From contig NZ_CP085876.1 in the NCBI RefSeq assembly GCF_013284245.2, positions 3,021,001 through 3,085,000 of the forward strand: DNA of 64,000 nucleotides, read 5' to 3'. Source of the DNA: Brevibacillus sp. DP1.3A. GTDB lineage: Bacteria; Bacillota; Bacilli; Brevibacillales; Brevibacillaceae. The notes beneath the pieces are model-generated. The model searched no databases, was not told where the DNA came from, and saw nothing but the letters and a program-made list of their open reading frames with translations. Positions within the stretch are counted from its first letter, which is position 1. Each line of letters opens with the position of its first letter. The position numbers and the translations under genes are program-made. This document shows, piece after piece, positions 43,786 through 52,466 of this stretch.

Positions 43786-45418
43786 AGTGCTGCTCTTCTT
43801 TGCTTAACCACTCCCGTGCACGCATGGCGATTTCCAGGCAAATTCTGTTTTGTGTTGCCGTGTAATCCTCACCGAGAATTTCTTCGATTTTTTCCAAGCG
43901 ATGATAGAGCGTTTGACGATGAATGAACAGTTTTTCCGCAGCCTCCTGCTTGGATAGGTTAACATCCAAATAGACACGCAGCGTATGAACAAGCGAGGAG
44001 CCGTGTGCTTGGTCATGGGCTAACAGCGGGCCGAGGTAATCGCTTATGAAAGTCTTTAACACAGGCTCACTAGGTACGTGGAACAGGAGTCGGAACAATC
44101 CGAGATCAGCGAAAAATGGACTGGATGATTCCTGACAAAAAGCCAGTGCCTGTTCCGCCTCTGCGAGGTGTCGTCCAGCGTCAGACAACAGTTTCCCGGC
44201 TCGACTGACGCCCATCCAGATTTGAACCTCCGCCCCTAGCATTTGTGTCATGATTCTTTTGACATCGCGAAAGGCTTTTTCCAGGGTACGACGGGAATCT
44301 GCAAGCGGCCGCTGCTCGATCAATAAAAAGTAAAAGCGATGGCCCTTGCAACGTATGAAAGGACGAAAGTGATGACGAGTCAATAGTGAACGGAAGATAG
44401 CCGTCAGATCGTGCGGCGGAAGGGAATCATCGGCCAGGTTCTTCGGCTTCTCAAACGATAAAATAATCATGTGATATGCCGAGGATTTACCGCTGCCCGT
44501 GATACCAAGCAAGGAACGGATTTGTTCCTCCGGTATGGAGCGGTTGGCAATCAAATCATCAAACAGCCGGTTTTCAGTAGCAAGCGCCTGTTCCTCCACA
44601 AACATTTTCCTCATTAAAATTTGGGCCATTGCGCTGACCGTATTGTCTAAGGTCAGGAGCAAATACTCATCCGGACTGCGTTCATACAAAACAATGCCGA
44701 CATAGGAGAGCACATGACCCATTGCCATCACTGGTTGATAGGCAAGCTGCCTGGTCGCAGATAGAGAAAGGAAGCGGACGCCAGCTACACTACTATCCAG
44801 TTCGGAAAAATGAGACCGCATCAAATCGCTCATCTCCACTGCAACATCATGCGGTACCACTGGGGCGAATTGTGTGGAGCCATCTGGTGCGTAATAGAAG
44901 ACCTGCGTCTGAACCGCCACCTGAAAATGCTGCAATAGCTTGGGTATGCCCGCTGCCTGCAGGCTGAGCTGCTGCAAACTGCGAGAGTATGCTTCGAGAT
45001 TGCGAAGTGCTTGCATCTGCGCATGGATCAAATGCTCGTGCAAATCTTGCGTAATATCCACAAAGCGGACAGGCTGATGAAAGACGAGCAACGGAAACTG
45101 GTGGTGGTTCGCCAACTCTAGCATATCTTCAGGGATGGAGGGGATGTAACGTCCCAGTTCTATGCACAACCCGACTGCTTTTCGGCGAATGAGTTCTGTT
45201 AAATACGCAAGCCGCTTTTCCTTTTCTTCGCCAAATCCTAGCCCGGTTGATAGGATCAGCTCGCCGCCATTTAAAAACTGTCCCGTATCAGCAGTCTCCA
45301 AGACGTGGACCCAGCGAACAGGACGGGACAGACCGCGATGCCCCGCCACCACTTGGGCATGCTGAAACAATGGACGCTTGATGATTTCTGCAATGGTCAG
45401 GCGCAAATCGTTGCTCAT
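43784..45418 (-). CDS. PucR family transcriptional regulator
   Basis: This is a 544-residue regulator. The N-terminal PucR domain (about 1-130) begins LRLTIAEIIKRPLFQHAQVV and contains the family-typical GELILSTG and LCIELGRY. A GGDEF-like middle region follows. The C-terminal helix-turn-helix of the PucR type has the segment LRVYLDVNLSKQEAAEKLFI followed by HRQTLYHRLEKIEEILG. ATG at 45418 has AGAGGTGAT at proper distance; the GTG at 45427 lies inside that site. PucR controls purine catabolism in B. subtilis. Here it is divergent from pyrimidine and beta-alanine degradation genes, so it probably activates them in response to a pyrimidine or its breakdown product (inference). Confidence 0.88.
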   Translation of the reverse strand: MSNDLRLTIAEIIKRPLFQHAQVVAGHRGLSRPVRWVHVLETADTGQFLNGGELILSTGLGFGEEKEKRLAYLTELIRRKAVGLCIELGRYIPSIPEDMLELANHHQFPLLVFHQPVRFVDITQDLHEHLIHAQMQALRNLEAYSRSLQQLSLQAAGIPKLLQHFQVAVQTQVFYYAPDGSTQFAPVVPHDVAVEMSDLMRSHFSELDSSVAGVRFLSLSATRQLAYQPVMAMGHVLSYVGIVLYERSPDEYLLLTLDNTVSAMAQILMRKMFVEEQALATENRLFDDLIANRSIPEEQIRSLLGITGSGKSSAYHMIILSFEKPKNLADDSLPPHDLTAIFRSLLTRHHFRPFIRCKGHRFYFLLIEQRPLADSRRTLEKAFRDVKRIMTQMLGAEVQIWMGVSRAGKLLSDAGRHLAEAEQALAFCQESSSPFFADLGLFRLLFHVPSEPVLKTFISDYLGPLLAHDQAHGSSLVHTLRVYLDVNLSKQEAAEKLFIHRQTLYHRLEKIEEILGEDYTATQNRICLEIAMRAREWLSKEEQH

Positions 45419-45460
45419 CAGGATCACCTCTTCCGTTTACACTCTGTATGATTAACCCTA

Positions 45461-45474
45461 CGTAATGCGTTACG
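45461..45474 (+). promoter_or_regulatory. Candidate operator between pucR and mmsA
   Basis: The inverted repeat CGTAA-tgcg-TTACG lies in the 132-base divergent region, 43 bases upstream of the pucR start and 77 bases upstream of mmsA. Its position suits a site controlling both genes. Confidence 0.4.
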
Positions 45475-45550
45475 CTTTGTCTAGTGCTGACAGGCATTAT
45501 TTTTGGATAAAATGGAATTGTCAATGAATTGAACGTGAGGAGTTGAAGGG

Positions 45551-47059
45551 ATGAACACAGCTATCGTTGGAAATCCGTTGAAAAACTACATCGGAGGGCA
45601 GTGGGTAGATTCACTGACGACACGTTTTGAGGATGTACCCAATCCAGCAACAGGAGAATTGTTGTCGCGCGTGCCACTGTCGACGAAAGAAGATGTGGAC
45701 AAGGCTGTTGCTGCTGCAAAGGAAGCGTTTGTGAGCTGGAGTGCTACCCCTGTCGTTGATCGTGCGCGCATTATGTTTCGTTTTCATAGTCTTCTCGTCA
45801 AGCACGAGGATGAACTCGCCCGGATGATCACCATGGAGAACGGGAAAAATCTGCCTGAGGCACAGGCAGAGCTATTGCGTGGGCTGGAAATGGTAGAGTT
45901 CGCTTGTGGGATGCCAACACTGATGATGGGGGAAACATTGCCCAATATCGCAAACAGCATCGACAGTCAGGTGATCCGATTTCCGTTGGGGGTAGTGGGC
46001 GGGATTACCCCATTTAACTTCCCGGTGATGGTCCCGATGTGGATGTACCCGATTGCGATTACCGCAGGAAATACGTTTGTCCTGAAGCCCTCGGAGCGTA
46101 CGCCGCTGTCTTCGATTCGGATTGCTGAACTGCTCAAGGAAGCAGGGCTGCCAGACGGTGTATTCAATGTCGTAAACGGTGCGCATGATGTCGTCAATGG
46201 TCTGTTGGAGCATCCGGATGTTAAAGCGATCTCCTTCGTCGGCTCGCAACCAGTTGCGGAATACGTGTACAAGACAGCAGCGGCGAACGGGAAGCGTGTG
46301 CAAGCCCTGGCTGGGGCGAAAAATCACCATTTGGTCATGCCTGACACGGATTTGAAGCGCGCAGCAAAAACAATTACGAGCTCAGCATTCGGCTGTGCAG
46401 GAGAGCGGTGTATGGCAGCCAGCGCTGTAGTAGCTGTTGAGGAGATTGCCGATGAGCTGATCGCACATCTGATCGAGGAAGCCAGTGCTCTCGCAATGGG
46501 AAATGGATTGGAGGAGGGCATCGATCTCGGGCCAGTCATCCGTGATTCGCACTTGTCCAAAGTACATGACTATATCGAAAAAGGTGTCGCGTCTGGTGCC
46601 GCGCTAGTTCGCGATGGTCGCGAGGACGCGAAACAGCTGCCGGATGGTTACTTCCTCGGGCCAACGATTTTTGACAAGGCAGATGCCGAGATGGTCATTG
46701 TCCGCGACGAGATTTTCGCGCCTGTCCTGAGTGTCATGCGTGTAAAAGACTTTGAAGAGGGCTTGGAGACGATCAGCCGCTCGCGTTTTGGCAATGGGGC
46801 GACCATCTATACGAACAACGGAAAATGGGGAAGAGAATTCGTTCAGCAGGTGGAAGCGGGTATGGTTGGTGTCAATGTAGGGGTGCCTGCTCCGATGGGC
46901 TTCTTTGCTTTCTCAGGCTGGAAGCAGTCCTTTTACGGTGATTTGCATGCAAATGGAAAAGACGGTGTCCTCTTTTTCACGAAGAAAAAAACGGTCACAT
47001 CCAGATGGTTCGAAGATGGCGATACAAGCATTGGTTCGCAAAAAGTATTTGTAAAGTAA
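45551..47059 (+). CDS. mmsA: methylmalonate/malonate-semialdehyde dehydrogenase (CoA-acylating)
   Basis: This 502-residue aldehyde dehydrogenase belongs to the MmsA/IolA group. It has the cofactor segment GGITPFNFPVMVPMWMYP, the NAD-site GAKNHHLVMPD that replaces the usual glutamate motif of hydrolysing ALDHs, and the nucleophilic Cys in FGCAGERCMA. The enzyme turns malonate semialdehyde, or its methyl derivative, with CoA and NAD into acetyl-CoA or propionyl-CoA plus CO2. In this locus it would be the last step of uracil/thymine breakdown through beta-alanine or beta-aminoisobutyrate. ATG has GTGAGGAG eight bases upstream. It is divergent from pucR and 31 bases before the transaminase gene. 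Confidence 0.92.
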   Translation: MNTAIVGNPLKNYIGGQWVDSLTTRFEDVPNPATGELLSRVPLSTKEDVDKAVAAAKEAFVSWSATPVVDRARIMFRFHSLLVKHEDELARMITMENGKNLPEAQAELLRGLEMVEFACGMPTLMMGETLPNIANSIDSQVIRFPLGVVGGITPFNFPVMVPMWMYPIAITAGNTFVLKPSERTPLSSIRIAELLKEAGLPDGVFNVVNGAHDVVNGLLEHPDVKAISFVGSQPVAEYVYKTAAANGKRVQALAGAKNHHLVMPDTDLKRAAKTITSSAFGCAGERCMAASAVVAVEEIADELIAHLIEEASALAMGNGLEEGIDLGPVIRDSHLSKVHDYIEKGVASGAALVRDGREDAKQLPDGYFLGPTIFDKADAEMVIVRDEIFAPVLSVMRVKDFEEGLETISRSRFGNGATIYTNNGKWGREFVQQVEAGMVGVNVGVPAPMGFFAFSGWKQSFYGDLHANGKDGVLFFTKKKTVTSRWFEDGDTSIGSQKVFVK

Positions 47060-47090
47060 CCTCTAACGAAAAAATAAGGAGGATGGCGCG

Positions 47091-48485
47091 ATGGAGCAAG
47101 GACAAGTGACGAAAGATTTTGATAAAGAGAGCTTGCTGGATGCCGACCGTTCGCATATGTGGCACCATATGTCCCCCTACAACCCCAATCCGATGATCGT
47201 AACAGAAGCGAGCGGATCGTGGATCACCGATATCGACGGGAACCGATATCTGGATGGAATGTCTGGCTTGTGGTGCGTCAACGTTGGCTATGGCCGACAG
47301 GAGCTCGCAGACGCCGCTTACGAGCAGTTGAAGCAATTGGCTTATTTTCCACTCACACAAAGCCACGTCCCTGCCATTCGTCTATCCGAGAAGATCAGCG
47401 AATGGCTTGGCGAGGAGTATCGCGTTTTCTTTTCCAACAGCGGCTCGGAAGCGAACGAGGTCGCATTCAAGATTGCCCGTCAATATCATCACCAGAACGG
47501 GGAGCCGGGCCGTTACAAATTCATTTCGCGACATCGGGCTTACCACGGAAATACGATGGGGGCCCTCGCTGCAACTGGTCAATCCATACGCAAGGAAAAA
47601 TATGAACCATTGGCGCCAGGCTTTCTTCATGTACCGCCGCCTTACTGCTATCGCTGTCCGGCTGGAAAATCGTACGGCAAATGCAATCTGGAGTGCGCCC
47701 AATATTACGATCAAGTGATCAATTGGGAAGGTGAAAAGACAGTCGCAGCGGTCATCATGGAGCCGACCATTACGGGGGGAGGCGTCCTTGTTCCTTCGCC
47801 GGAATACATGCCAAAAGTGCGGGAAATCTGCGATAAGTACGGCGTGTTGATGATCGTGGACGAGGTCATCTGCGGATTCGGTCGCTCCGGTCAAAAGTTC
47901 GGCCACCAAAACTTTGGAATCAAGCCAGACATTGTGACCATGGCCAAAGGTATTACGAGCGCCTACCTGCCACTTTCTGCAACGGCTGTTCGGGCCGAAA
48001 TCGCAGATAAATTCAATGAGCAGGGGAATAATCTGCATTTCCGTCATGTCAATACGTTCGGCGGCAATCCGGCGGCATGCGCACTTGCCCTGAAAAATCT
48101 CGAAATTTTAGAAGAGGAAAAACTGGTGGAGAGAGCGGAGGAACTTGGTGCAGAATTGCGTGCCAAGCTGGCGTTTCTCGCAGAACATCCATACGTGGGA
48201 GACATTCGCAGCTTCGGCTTCCTGATGGGGATCGAAATGGTAGAGGATCGCAAAACAAAGGAACCTGCGGCGCCAGCTAAATTGACACAGGTGATTGCCG
48301 AGTGCAAGAAGCGTGGGCTAATCATTGGGCGCAATGGCGACACCATTCCGAGCTTCAACAATGTGCTGACACTCTCGCCACCGTTTACCACGACGAGCGA
48401 TGATATCGATTTTATTGCGCAGGTTATGAAGGAAGCCTTTGATACATTGAGTAGGAGTAGCTTGGACGAAAAGACGAATAGATGA
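47091..48485 (+). CDS. beta-alanine:pyruvate transaminase (class III aminotransferase)
   Basis: This is a 464-residue PLP enzyme of the omega-amino acid aminotransferase family. The N-terminus HMWHHMSPYNPNP is typical of the group. PLP-binding features are NSGSEANEVAFK, the Asp in VDEVICGFGRSG and the Schiff-base Lys in TMAKGITSAYLP. It would convert beta-alanine plus pyruvate to malonate semialdehyde plus alanine, feeding MmsA encoded just upstream. The ribosome site AAGGAGG is eight bases before the ATG. A Cys-rich stretch (YCYRCPAGKSYGKCNLEC), known in some members, is present near residue 185. A strong terminator ends the two-gene operon. Confidence 0.9.
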   Translation: MEQGQVTKDFDKESLLDADRSHMWHHMSPYNPNPMIVTEASGSWITDIDGNRYLDGMSGLWCVNVGYGRQELADAAYEQLKQLAYFPLTQSHVPAIRLSEKISEWLGEEYRVFFSNSGSEANEVAFKIARQYHHQNGEPGRYKFISRHRAYHGNTMGALAATGQSIRKEKYEPLAPGFLHVPPPYCYRCPAGKSYGKCNLECAQYYDQVINWEGEKTVAAVIMEPTITGGGVLVPSPEYMPKVREICDKYGVLMIVDEVICGFGRSGQKFGHQNFGIKPDIVTMAKGITSAYLPLSATAVRAEIADKFNEQGNNLHFRHVNTFGGNPAACALALKNLEILEEEKLVERAEELGAELRAKLAFLAEHPYVGDIRSFGFLMGIEMVEDRKTKEPAAPAKLTQVIAECKKRGLIIGRNGDTIPSFNNVLTLSPPFTTTSDDIDFIAQVMKEAFDTLSRSSLDEKTNR

Positions 48486-48488
48486 AAG

Positions 48489-48530
48489 CAGCGGCAGACT
48501 AGGAGATGCGAAAATCCTAGTCTGTCGCTG
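48489..48530 (+). terminator. Terminator of mmsA-transaminase operon
   Basis: CAGCGGCAGACTAGGA pairs with TCCTAGTCTGTCGCTG with a ten-base loop, followed by a T-rich stretch. It also lies between convergent genes. Confidence 0.8.
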
Positions 48531-48537
48531 TATTTAT

Positions 48538-48861
48538 TCAACGATGGAGTTGATAGCGCTTTTGCAGCTTTGCTCGATGTGCTTCCAAAATTTCTTCAAA
48601 AGGAACCTCGTATTGATTTGCCAGCAAGATTAAATTCCCAAGTACATCGCCCAGCTCTTCCACCAGTTCCTGCCGAGCTTCCGCTGCGGGCTTTTCCCCT
48701 TCATCCGGACGATCTCGACCAATTTCAATGGCGCGAACAGCTCTTGCCAGTTCGCCGGCTTCTTCCATTAGAAAACCTACACGAATAAACGGACCGTACG
48801 CTGTCCATCCGCGTTCTTGATAAAAATCTCCAACCTATTTTTGAAACTCAGTTATATTCAC
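48538..48861 (-). pseudogene. MazG-like nucleotide pyrophosphohydrolase with an amber codon at position 9
   Basis: The intact reading from a GTG at 48861 (AGGAAGGGAC eight bases before it) gives a 107-codon MazG-like helical protein: MNITEFQK, stop, VGDFYQERGWTAYGPFIRVG, then FLMEEAGELARAVRAIEIG and the second metal helix ELVEELGDVLGNLILLA. The only defect is TAG at 48835-48837, where Gln (CAG) would fit. The stretch between this stop and the internal ATG at 48768 is conserved-looking, so the reading frame was recently functional. Initiation at the internal ATG would give 76 residues with both EExxE/ExxD metal motifs but without the first helix. The gene is therefore inactivated, truncated, or a sequencing error. 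Confidence 0.7.
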
Positions 48862-48957
48862 ATATATCTGTCCCTTCCTGATTTTAGTATAATTATATTA
48901 CACGCAAAGAAATTCAGGAAAAGCCATTCTACTTCAACAAGTTTTTGGGAGGATGAC

Positions 48958-49539
48958 ATGAAACGTATTTGTGTTTATGCAGGTTCCAATCCAGGTGTAA
49001 ATCCACTTTTTGAGCGGTACGCACTGGAGTTGGGAAAAGAACTGGTCGCTCGTGGTCTTGAATTGGTCTATGGTGGTTCAAGCATGGGACTGATGGGGCG
49101 CGTGGCAAATGCTGTACTGGAAGGCGATGGCAAAGCGATCGGCGTCATGCCTACAGGACTGTTCCGTGGAGAAATCGTACATAAAGGGCTGACAGAATTG
49201 CATGAGGTCTTGACGATGCACGAGCGCAAAGCGAAAATGATCGATTTGTCTGATGGCTTCATTGCTTTGCCGGGCGGATTGGGTACCTTTGAAGAAATTT
49301 TTGAAGTGGTGAGCTGGGGTCAAATTGGCATTCACCAAAAGCCAATCGGACTGTTGAACGTGGACGGCTACTATACGCCGCTGATGCAAATGGTGGAGCA
49401 TGCGACTGAAGCCGGATTTATTCCCGCTATGCAGGGCGAATTGATCCTGTGCGAGAGTGATCCCGCTATTTTGCTAGATCGGATGCGAGAGTACACACCT
49501 CCAGTGAAAGTAAACAAATGGTCGGAACTGGAAAAATAA
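48958..49539 (+). CDS. LOG family protein (cytokinin riboside 5'-monophosphate phosphoribohydrolase-like)
   Basis: This 193-residue Rossmann-fold protein has the family signatures VYAGSNPG at the N-terminus, VYGGSSMGLMG, the double Arg/Lys segment MHERKAKM and PGGLGTFEE, the catalytic PGGxGTxxE motif with its Glu. LOG enzymes cleave the N-glycosidic bond of nucleoside 5'-monophosphates. Bacterial members (YvdD type) are cytoplasmic, and their physiological substrate is often unclear. ATG at 48958 follows GGGAGG by five bases; the open frame further upstream overlaps the divergent MazG-like gene and is not used. Confidence 0.9.
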   Translation: MKRICVYAGSNPGVNPLFERYALELGKELVARGLELVYGGSSMGLMGRVANAVLEGDGKAIGVMPTGLFRGEIVHKGLTELHEVLTMHERKAKMIDLSDGFIALPGGLGTFEEIFEVVSWGQIGIHQKPIGLLNVDGYYTPLMQMVEHATEAGFIPAMQGELILCESDPAILLDRMREYTPPVKVNKWSELEK

Positions 49540-49551
49540 GAACGTGAAAAA

Positions 49552-49594
49552 AATAACTTGAAGCCCTCCATTTGTGGGAGGACTTCGGGTTATT
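49552..49594 (+). terminator. Terminator of the LOG gene
   Basis: AATAACTTGAAGCCCTCC pairs with GGGAGGACTTCGGGTTATT with a few mismatches and a six-base loop. Confidence 0.7.
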
Positions 49595-49601
49595 CTAGTT
49601 A

Positions 49602-49631
49602 TTGACAGGATGAATGCAGGAGTGTTAATGT
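49602..49631 (+). promoter_or_regulatory. Candidate promoter of the secreted-protein gene
   Basis: Exact TTGACA (49602-49607) is followed after 18 bases by TAATGT (49626-49631), about 75 bases before the ATG. Confidence 0.45.
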
Positions 49632-49706
49632 AGTTGATTATATCCCTAGTAAACACACAGGAATAATATCAATATGATTCGTCTTCATACGTCAGGAGGA
49701 TACTTC

Positions 49707-51008
49707 ATGAACAGATCAGCGAAATGGCTACAACTCTCCACTTCAGCTGCCGTACTCTCAGCGGCACTCGTTTTTCCAACGGCAGTCGGTGCTACAACGA
49801 AAACAACGGTAGAAGCACACGTAGAGTGGAACAGCTTTTTGCAGCAGCAATACGGTGTGACTTTTGACAAGACGGTAACTCGCGAGCAATTTGAGAAAGC
49901 GTTGCTCAAGATCGTATCTACTACAACAAGTATATCGGAAAAAGACCTGTCAGCCAAAACTTTCTTGCCTGCATCAAAAGATACCTCCAAGCTGGTTGTA
50001 TGGGAAGCAGTCAGCGCTGCCGCAAAAGCTGCTGAGTTAAAAGAACTCGGGTATACATATAGCGAAGAAAAAGTAGCGGCTGCCTTGAAAAAAGCAGGGA
50101 TTTCGTATAAAAAAGGCGGCGCGCTTACTTTGCAGGCTGCACAAGAGCTGGCTGTGGCCATTGACACGGGCCTTGTGTCCGCCAATGTATTGAAGTCAGC
50201 TACTGTAGAAGGAGCAGTATCCGCAGAGCTTGCGAGTCAATTGCTAGCAAAAGTAGCAGAGTTCCATGGCTCTGCCAAAAACTATCTGGGCACAATCGCC
50301 GATGCAGAGATTTTTGGCAAGCTCGCACAGGCATGGAACGAATCGCAAATCATCAAAGCCGGTGAATTGCAAGCGCTCGTAGACAAAGGCTTGAAGCAAA
50401 ACCTAATTACTGGGTACAATCTGAAGGATGCCGCATTCGATCCTCATTTTGATCCACAGCGCACGATTACGTATGGGCATAGTGATATCGCTCACGCCAT
50501 TCAATTAATCGGCCTGTTAAAAAGTGAAGGCGTCAATGCCAAGGTTCAATTTGAGCCGAAAACATCTGCCTTCATTTACTTGAAGGAATGGGGAGAGCCT
50601 GTTCAAACAGCCGATTATCAAGTGGTTCAGATTGAAAACGGCAACTACATTGCGTATGCCAAGGAGTACGATCTCAGCTTGGAATTCGACAGTGTAGAAG
50701 AGAAAGAGAAGTTCCAGCCACTTGTTTTGAAATATGCCAAACGGGATCAAGAGGACATGACCGGATTGCTCAAGGCTTCTTGGTGGCAGCCGCTTTATCA
50801 TTCTCGTACGGAGCTGGCAGAGTATGCTGTCATTACGAACAACGTGTTAAAAGATGGTCGTTATGTCGTGCAGTCTTTCTCCCTGAATGAAGAATCACCA
50901 AAGGTTGTGGAAGGCTTCCAAAAGCTGAATGACAAAGTAAAGGTAGAGACATACAAATTTTGGGTAGATCAACCGTTCTTTAATTATCTCAACGGCGAAT
51001 CGAAGTAA
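49707..51008 (+). CDS. secreted protein of unknown function (433 aa)
   Basis: ATG at 49707 with AGGAGG seven bases upstream starts a classical signal peptide (MNRSAKWLQL, then a hydrophobic stretch ending FPTAVGA). The mature part has an Ala/Lys/Glu-rich helical N-terminal half (residues 40-230) containing two or three short repeats of about 60 residues that faintly recall SLH modules. The C-terminal half is mixed alpha/beta with many aromatics (LKASWWQPLYHSR, WVDQPFFNYL). No enzyme motif or anchoring signal was recognised. It stands alone between a promoter and a terminator. The function is unknown. Confidence 0.75.
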   Translation: MNRSAKWLQLSTSAAVLSAALVFPTAVGATTKTTVEAHVEWNSFLQQQYGVTFDKTVTREQFEKALLKIVSTTTSISEKDLSAKTFLPASKDTSKLVVWEAVSAAAKAAELKELGYTYSEEKVAAALKKAGISYKKGGALTLQAAQELAVAIDTGLVSANVLKSATVEGAVSAELASQLLAKVAEFHGSAKNYLGTIADAEIFGKLAQAWNESQIIKAGELQALVDKGLKQNLITGYNLKDAAFDPHFDPQRTITYGHSDIAHAIQLIGLLKSEGVNAKVQFEPKTSAFIYLKEWGEPVQTADYQVVQIENGNYIAYAKEYDLSLEFDSVEEKEKFQPLVLKYAKRDQEDMTGLLKASWWQPLYHSRTELAEYAVITNNVLKDGRYVVQSFSLNEESPKVVEGFQKLNDKVKVETYKFWVDQPFFNYLNGESK

Positions 51009-51022
51009 TATACCGTGCATCG

Positions 51023-51065
51023 AAAAGCGTCCTTCCCTTCACAACATCGGGGGAGTGGACGCTTT
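51023..51065 (+). terminator. Terminator of the secreted-protein gene
   Basis: AAAGCGTCC pairs with GGACGCTTT and there is extra pairing of TTCCC with GGGGGA inside the loop. Confidence 0.7.
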
Positions 51066-51121
51066 ATTCTGTTACATGGATCATGGATGAAAAAATCCGT
51101 TTAGCGGATTTTGTCTATTTC

Positions 51122-51130
51122 TGGTATAAT
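51122..51130 (+). promoter_or_regulatory. Extended -10 promoter element
   Basis: TGGTATAAT is an exact extended -10 box, 67 bases before the next start codon. A hairpin AAAATCCG / CGGATTTT (about 51092-51112) overlaps the -35 position, and no -35 consensus is seen. Confidence 0.5.
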
Positions 51131-51196
51131 TTAGGGATAACCGTTGTTTTGTGGCGATGGTTGTACAGTTATGCTGATAGTTTGGGAGGGAATGAA

Positions 51197-52456
51197 GTGG
51201 AAAAGAAAGCGATAATGCTACTGTTGTCCTGCTGTTTGTTCGCTTCGACAGCATTCGCAGCAAGCGCATCAACGACAATGCCAACGACGCCGCAAAGCGG
51301 TACAGGAACTTCCGTGCAGGCACCAGCAGATTTGTCAAAAGGGCTGCTCGTGAGTACCTTCACTTCCCATCAGTGGAAACAAGATTCGCTTACGAATCTA
51401 CTGGGGAAATCCGGAAAAGAGTTTGATGATTATGTGTATTACCCACAAGGAATCAGCATGAAGTGGGACGAAAACAAGCAAGCGTTTGCCGTTCTCGTTG
51501 AACCTTCCTATAAAGGCGAAGTTGTAAAAGGTATTACGACCTCCAAAAGAAAAGACGAGATCGTCCGAGTCTTGGGTAAACCACATTTTTCCGATGAAAA
51601 GCTTGATTTGATTGGCTATGCGGAACAGGGCTATCACTTGTTTTTCACGTTTGCTCAGGATAAAGTAAAAGCCATTTCCATTTATCGTCGTGATCAGATC
51701 GCCGATACAAAAGCACTTGTTGATATGGCTAAAAATTTGCAAGACTATGGTGAAAAATTAGGGGCACCCGCAGAATATGCTGATTTTTCTATCTTTGGAG
51801 CATGGGGTAAGCCGGATTTTTCGTACCATCTCAGAGGAATCGGTACATATGCGTGGGAGTATCCATCCAGAGGCATCGCCTACGATGGTATGCCAGATGA
51901 TGCAACGCTAACCATCTACAGTAATTTTGCGAGCAAAGACAAGCTCGCTGATTTGAAAAACGTAAAAAACATTGTCTTTTCCAAAGAAGATTCCCTGTTC
52001 TTGATCGAAAAACTGAGAATCGAAACCGAAAAAGAAAAAATCGAATTGGCGAAAAAAGCTGGAATCCCATCACCAGACAAGAAAAAAATCGCGGTGATTG
52101 ATTCAGACAATTTGTACAATACCGCGAATGTTCGCTTCTATCAGCCAGACTACACACCGCAAGCCCAGCTGTTTCCAGGTTATTTTATCGATGAAGTAAC
52201 ATGGCTGGACAACAACTGGATTTTGTATCAGACAATGATGGGTGTGGGAGTTTATCACGTTACTACCCATGAAAAGATAGAAATTGCAGGGATAGAGAAA
52301 AAGGCAAACGAGCCGTTTGATATGTTGGATGTCAATACAGTCAAGCCTGATCTAACGAAAAAAGCAATTGTGTTTGAAGTCGGCATGAAAGAGAAGAATC
52401 AGACTTACACGGTTCGCTATAAAATCACGGGCGACAAAATCACGTTTACCTGGTAG
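51197..52456 (+). CDS. secreted protein with DUF4309-like region (419 aa)
   Basis: GTG at 51197 follows GGGAGGG by six bases and gives a signal peptide (VEKKAIMLLLSCCLFASTAFA). The section GITTSKRKDEIVRVLGKPHF with the following GYAEQGYHLFFTFAQDKVKAI resembles DUF4309/YjgB-type extracytoplasmic domains, which pair a short regulator-like helix with a small beta sheet. The C-terminal third is beta-rich (DEVTWLDNNWILYQTMMGVG) and reminiscent of propeller-like stress or sensor domains. No catalytic motif was recognised. It is convergent, with ten bases to the next gene and no visible terminator. Confidence 0.7.
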   Translation: MEKKAIMLLLSCCLFASTAFAASASTTMPTTPQSGTGTSVQAPADLSKGLLVSTFTSHQWKQDSLTNLLGKSGKEFDDYVYYPQGISMKWDENKQAFAVLVEPSYKGEVVKGITTSKRKDEIVRVLGKPHFSDEKLDLIGYAEQGYHLFFTFAQDKVKAISIYRRDQIADTKALVDMAKNLQDYGEKLGAPAEYADFSIFGAWGKPDFSYHLRGIGTYAWEYPSRGIAYDGMPDDATLTIYSNFASKDKLADLKNVKNIVFSKEDSLFLIEKLRIETEKEKIELAKKAGIPSPDKKKIAVIDSDNLYNTANVRFYQPDYTPQAQLFPGYFIDEVTWLDNNWILYQTMMGVGVYHVTTHEKIEIAGIEKKANEPFDMLDVNTVKPDLTKKAIVFEVGMKEKNQTYTVRYKITGDKITFTW

Positions 52457-52466
52457 AGAGCAGGGA

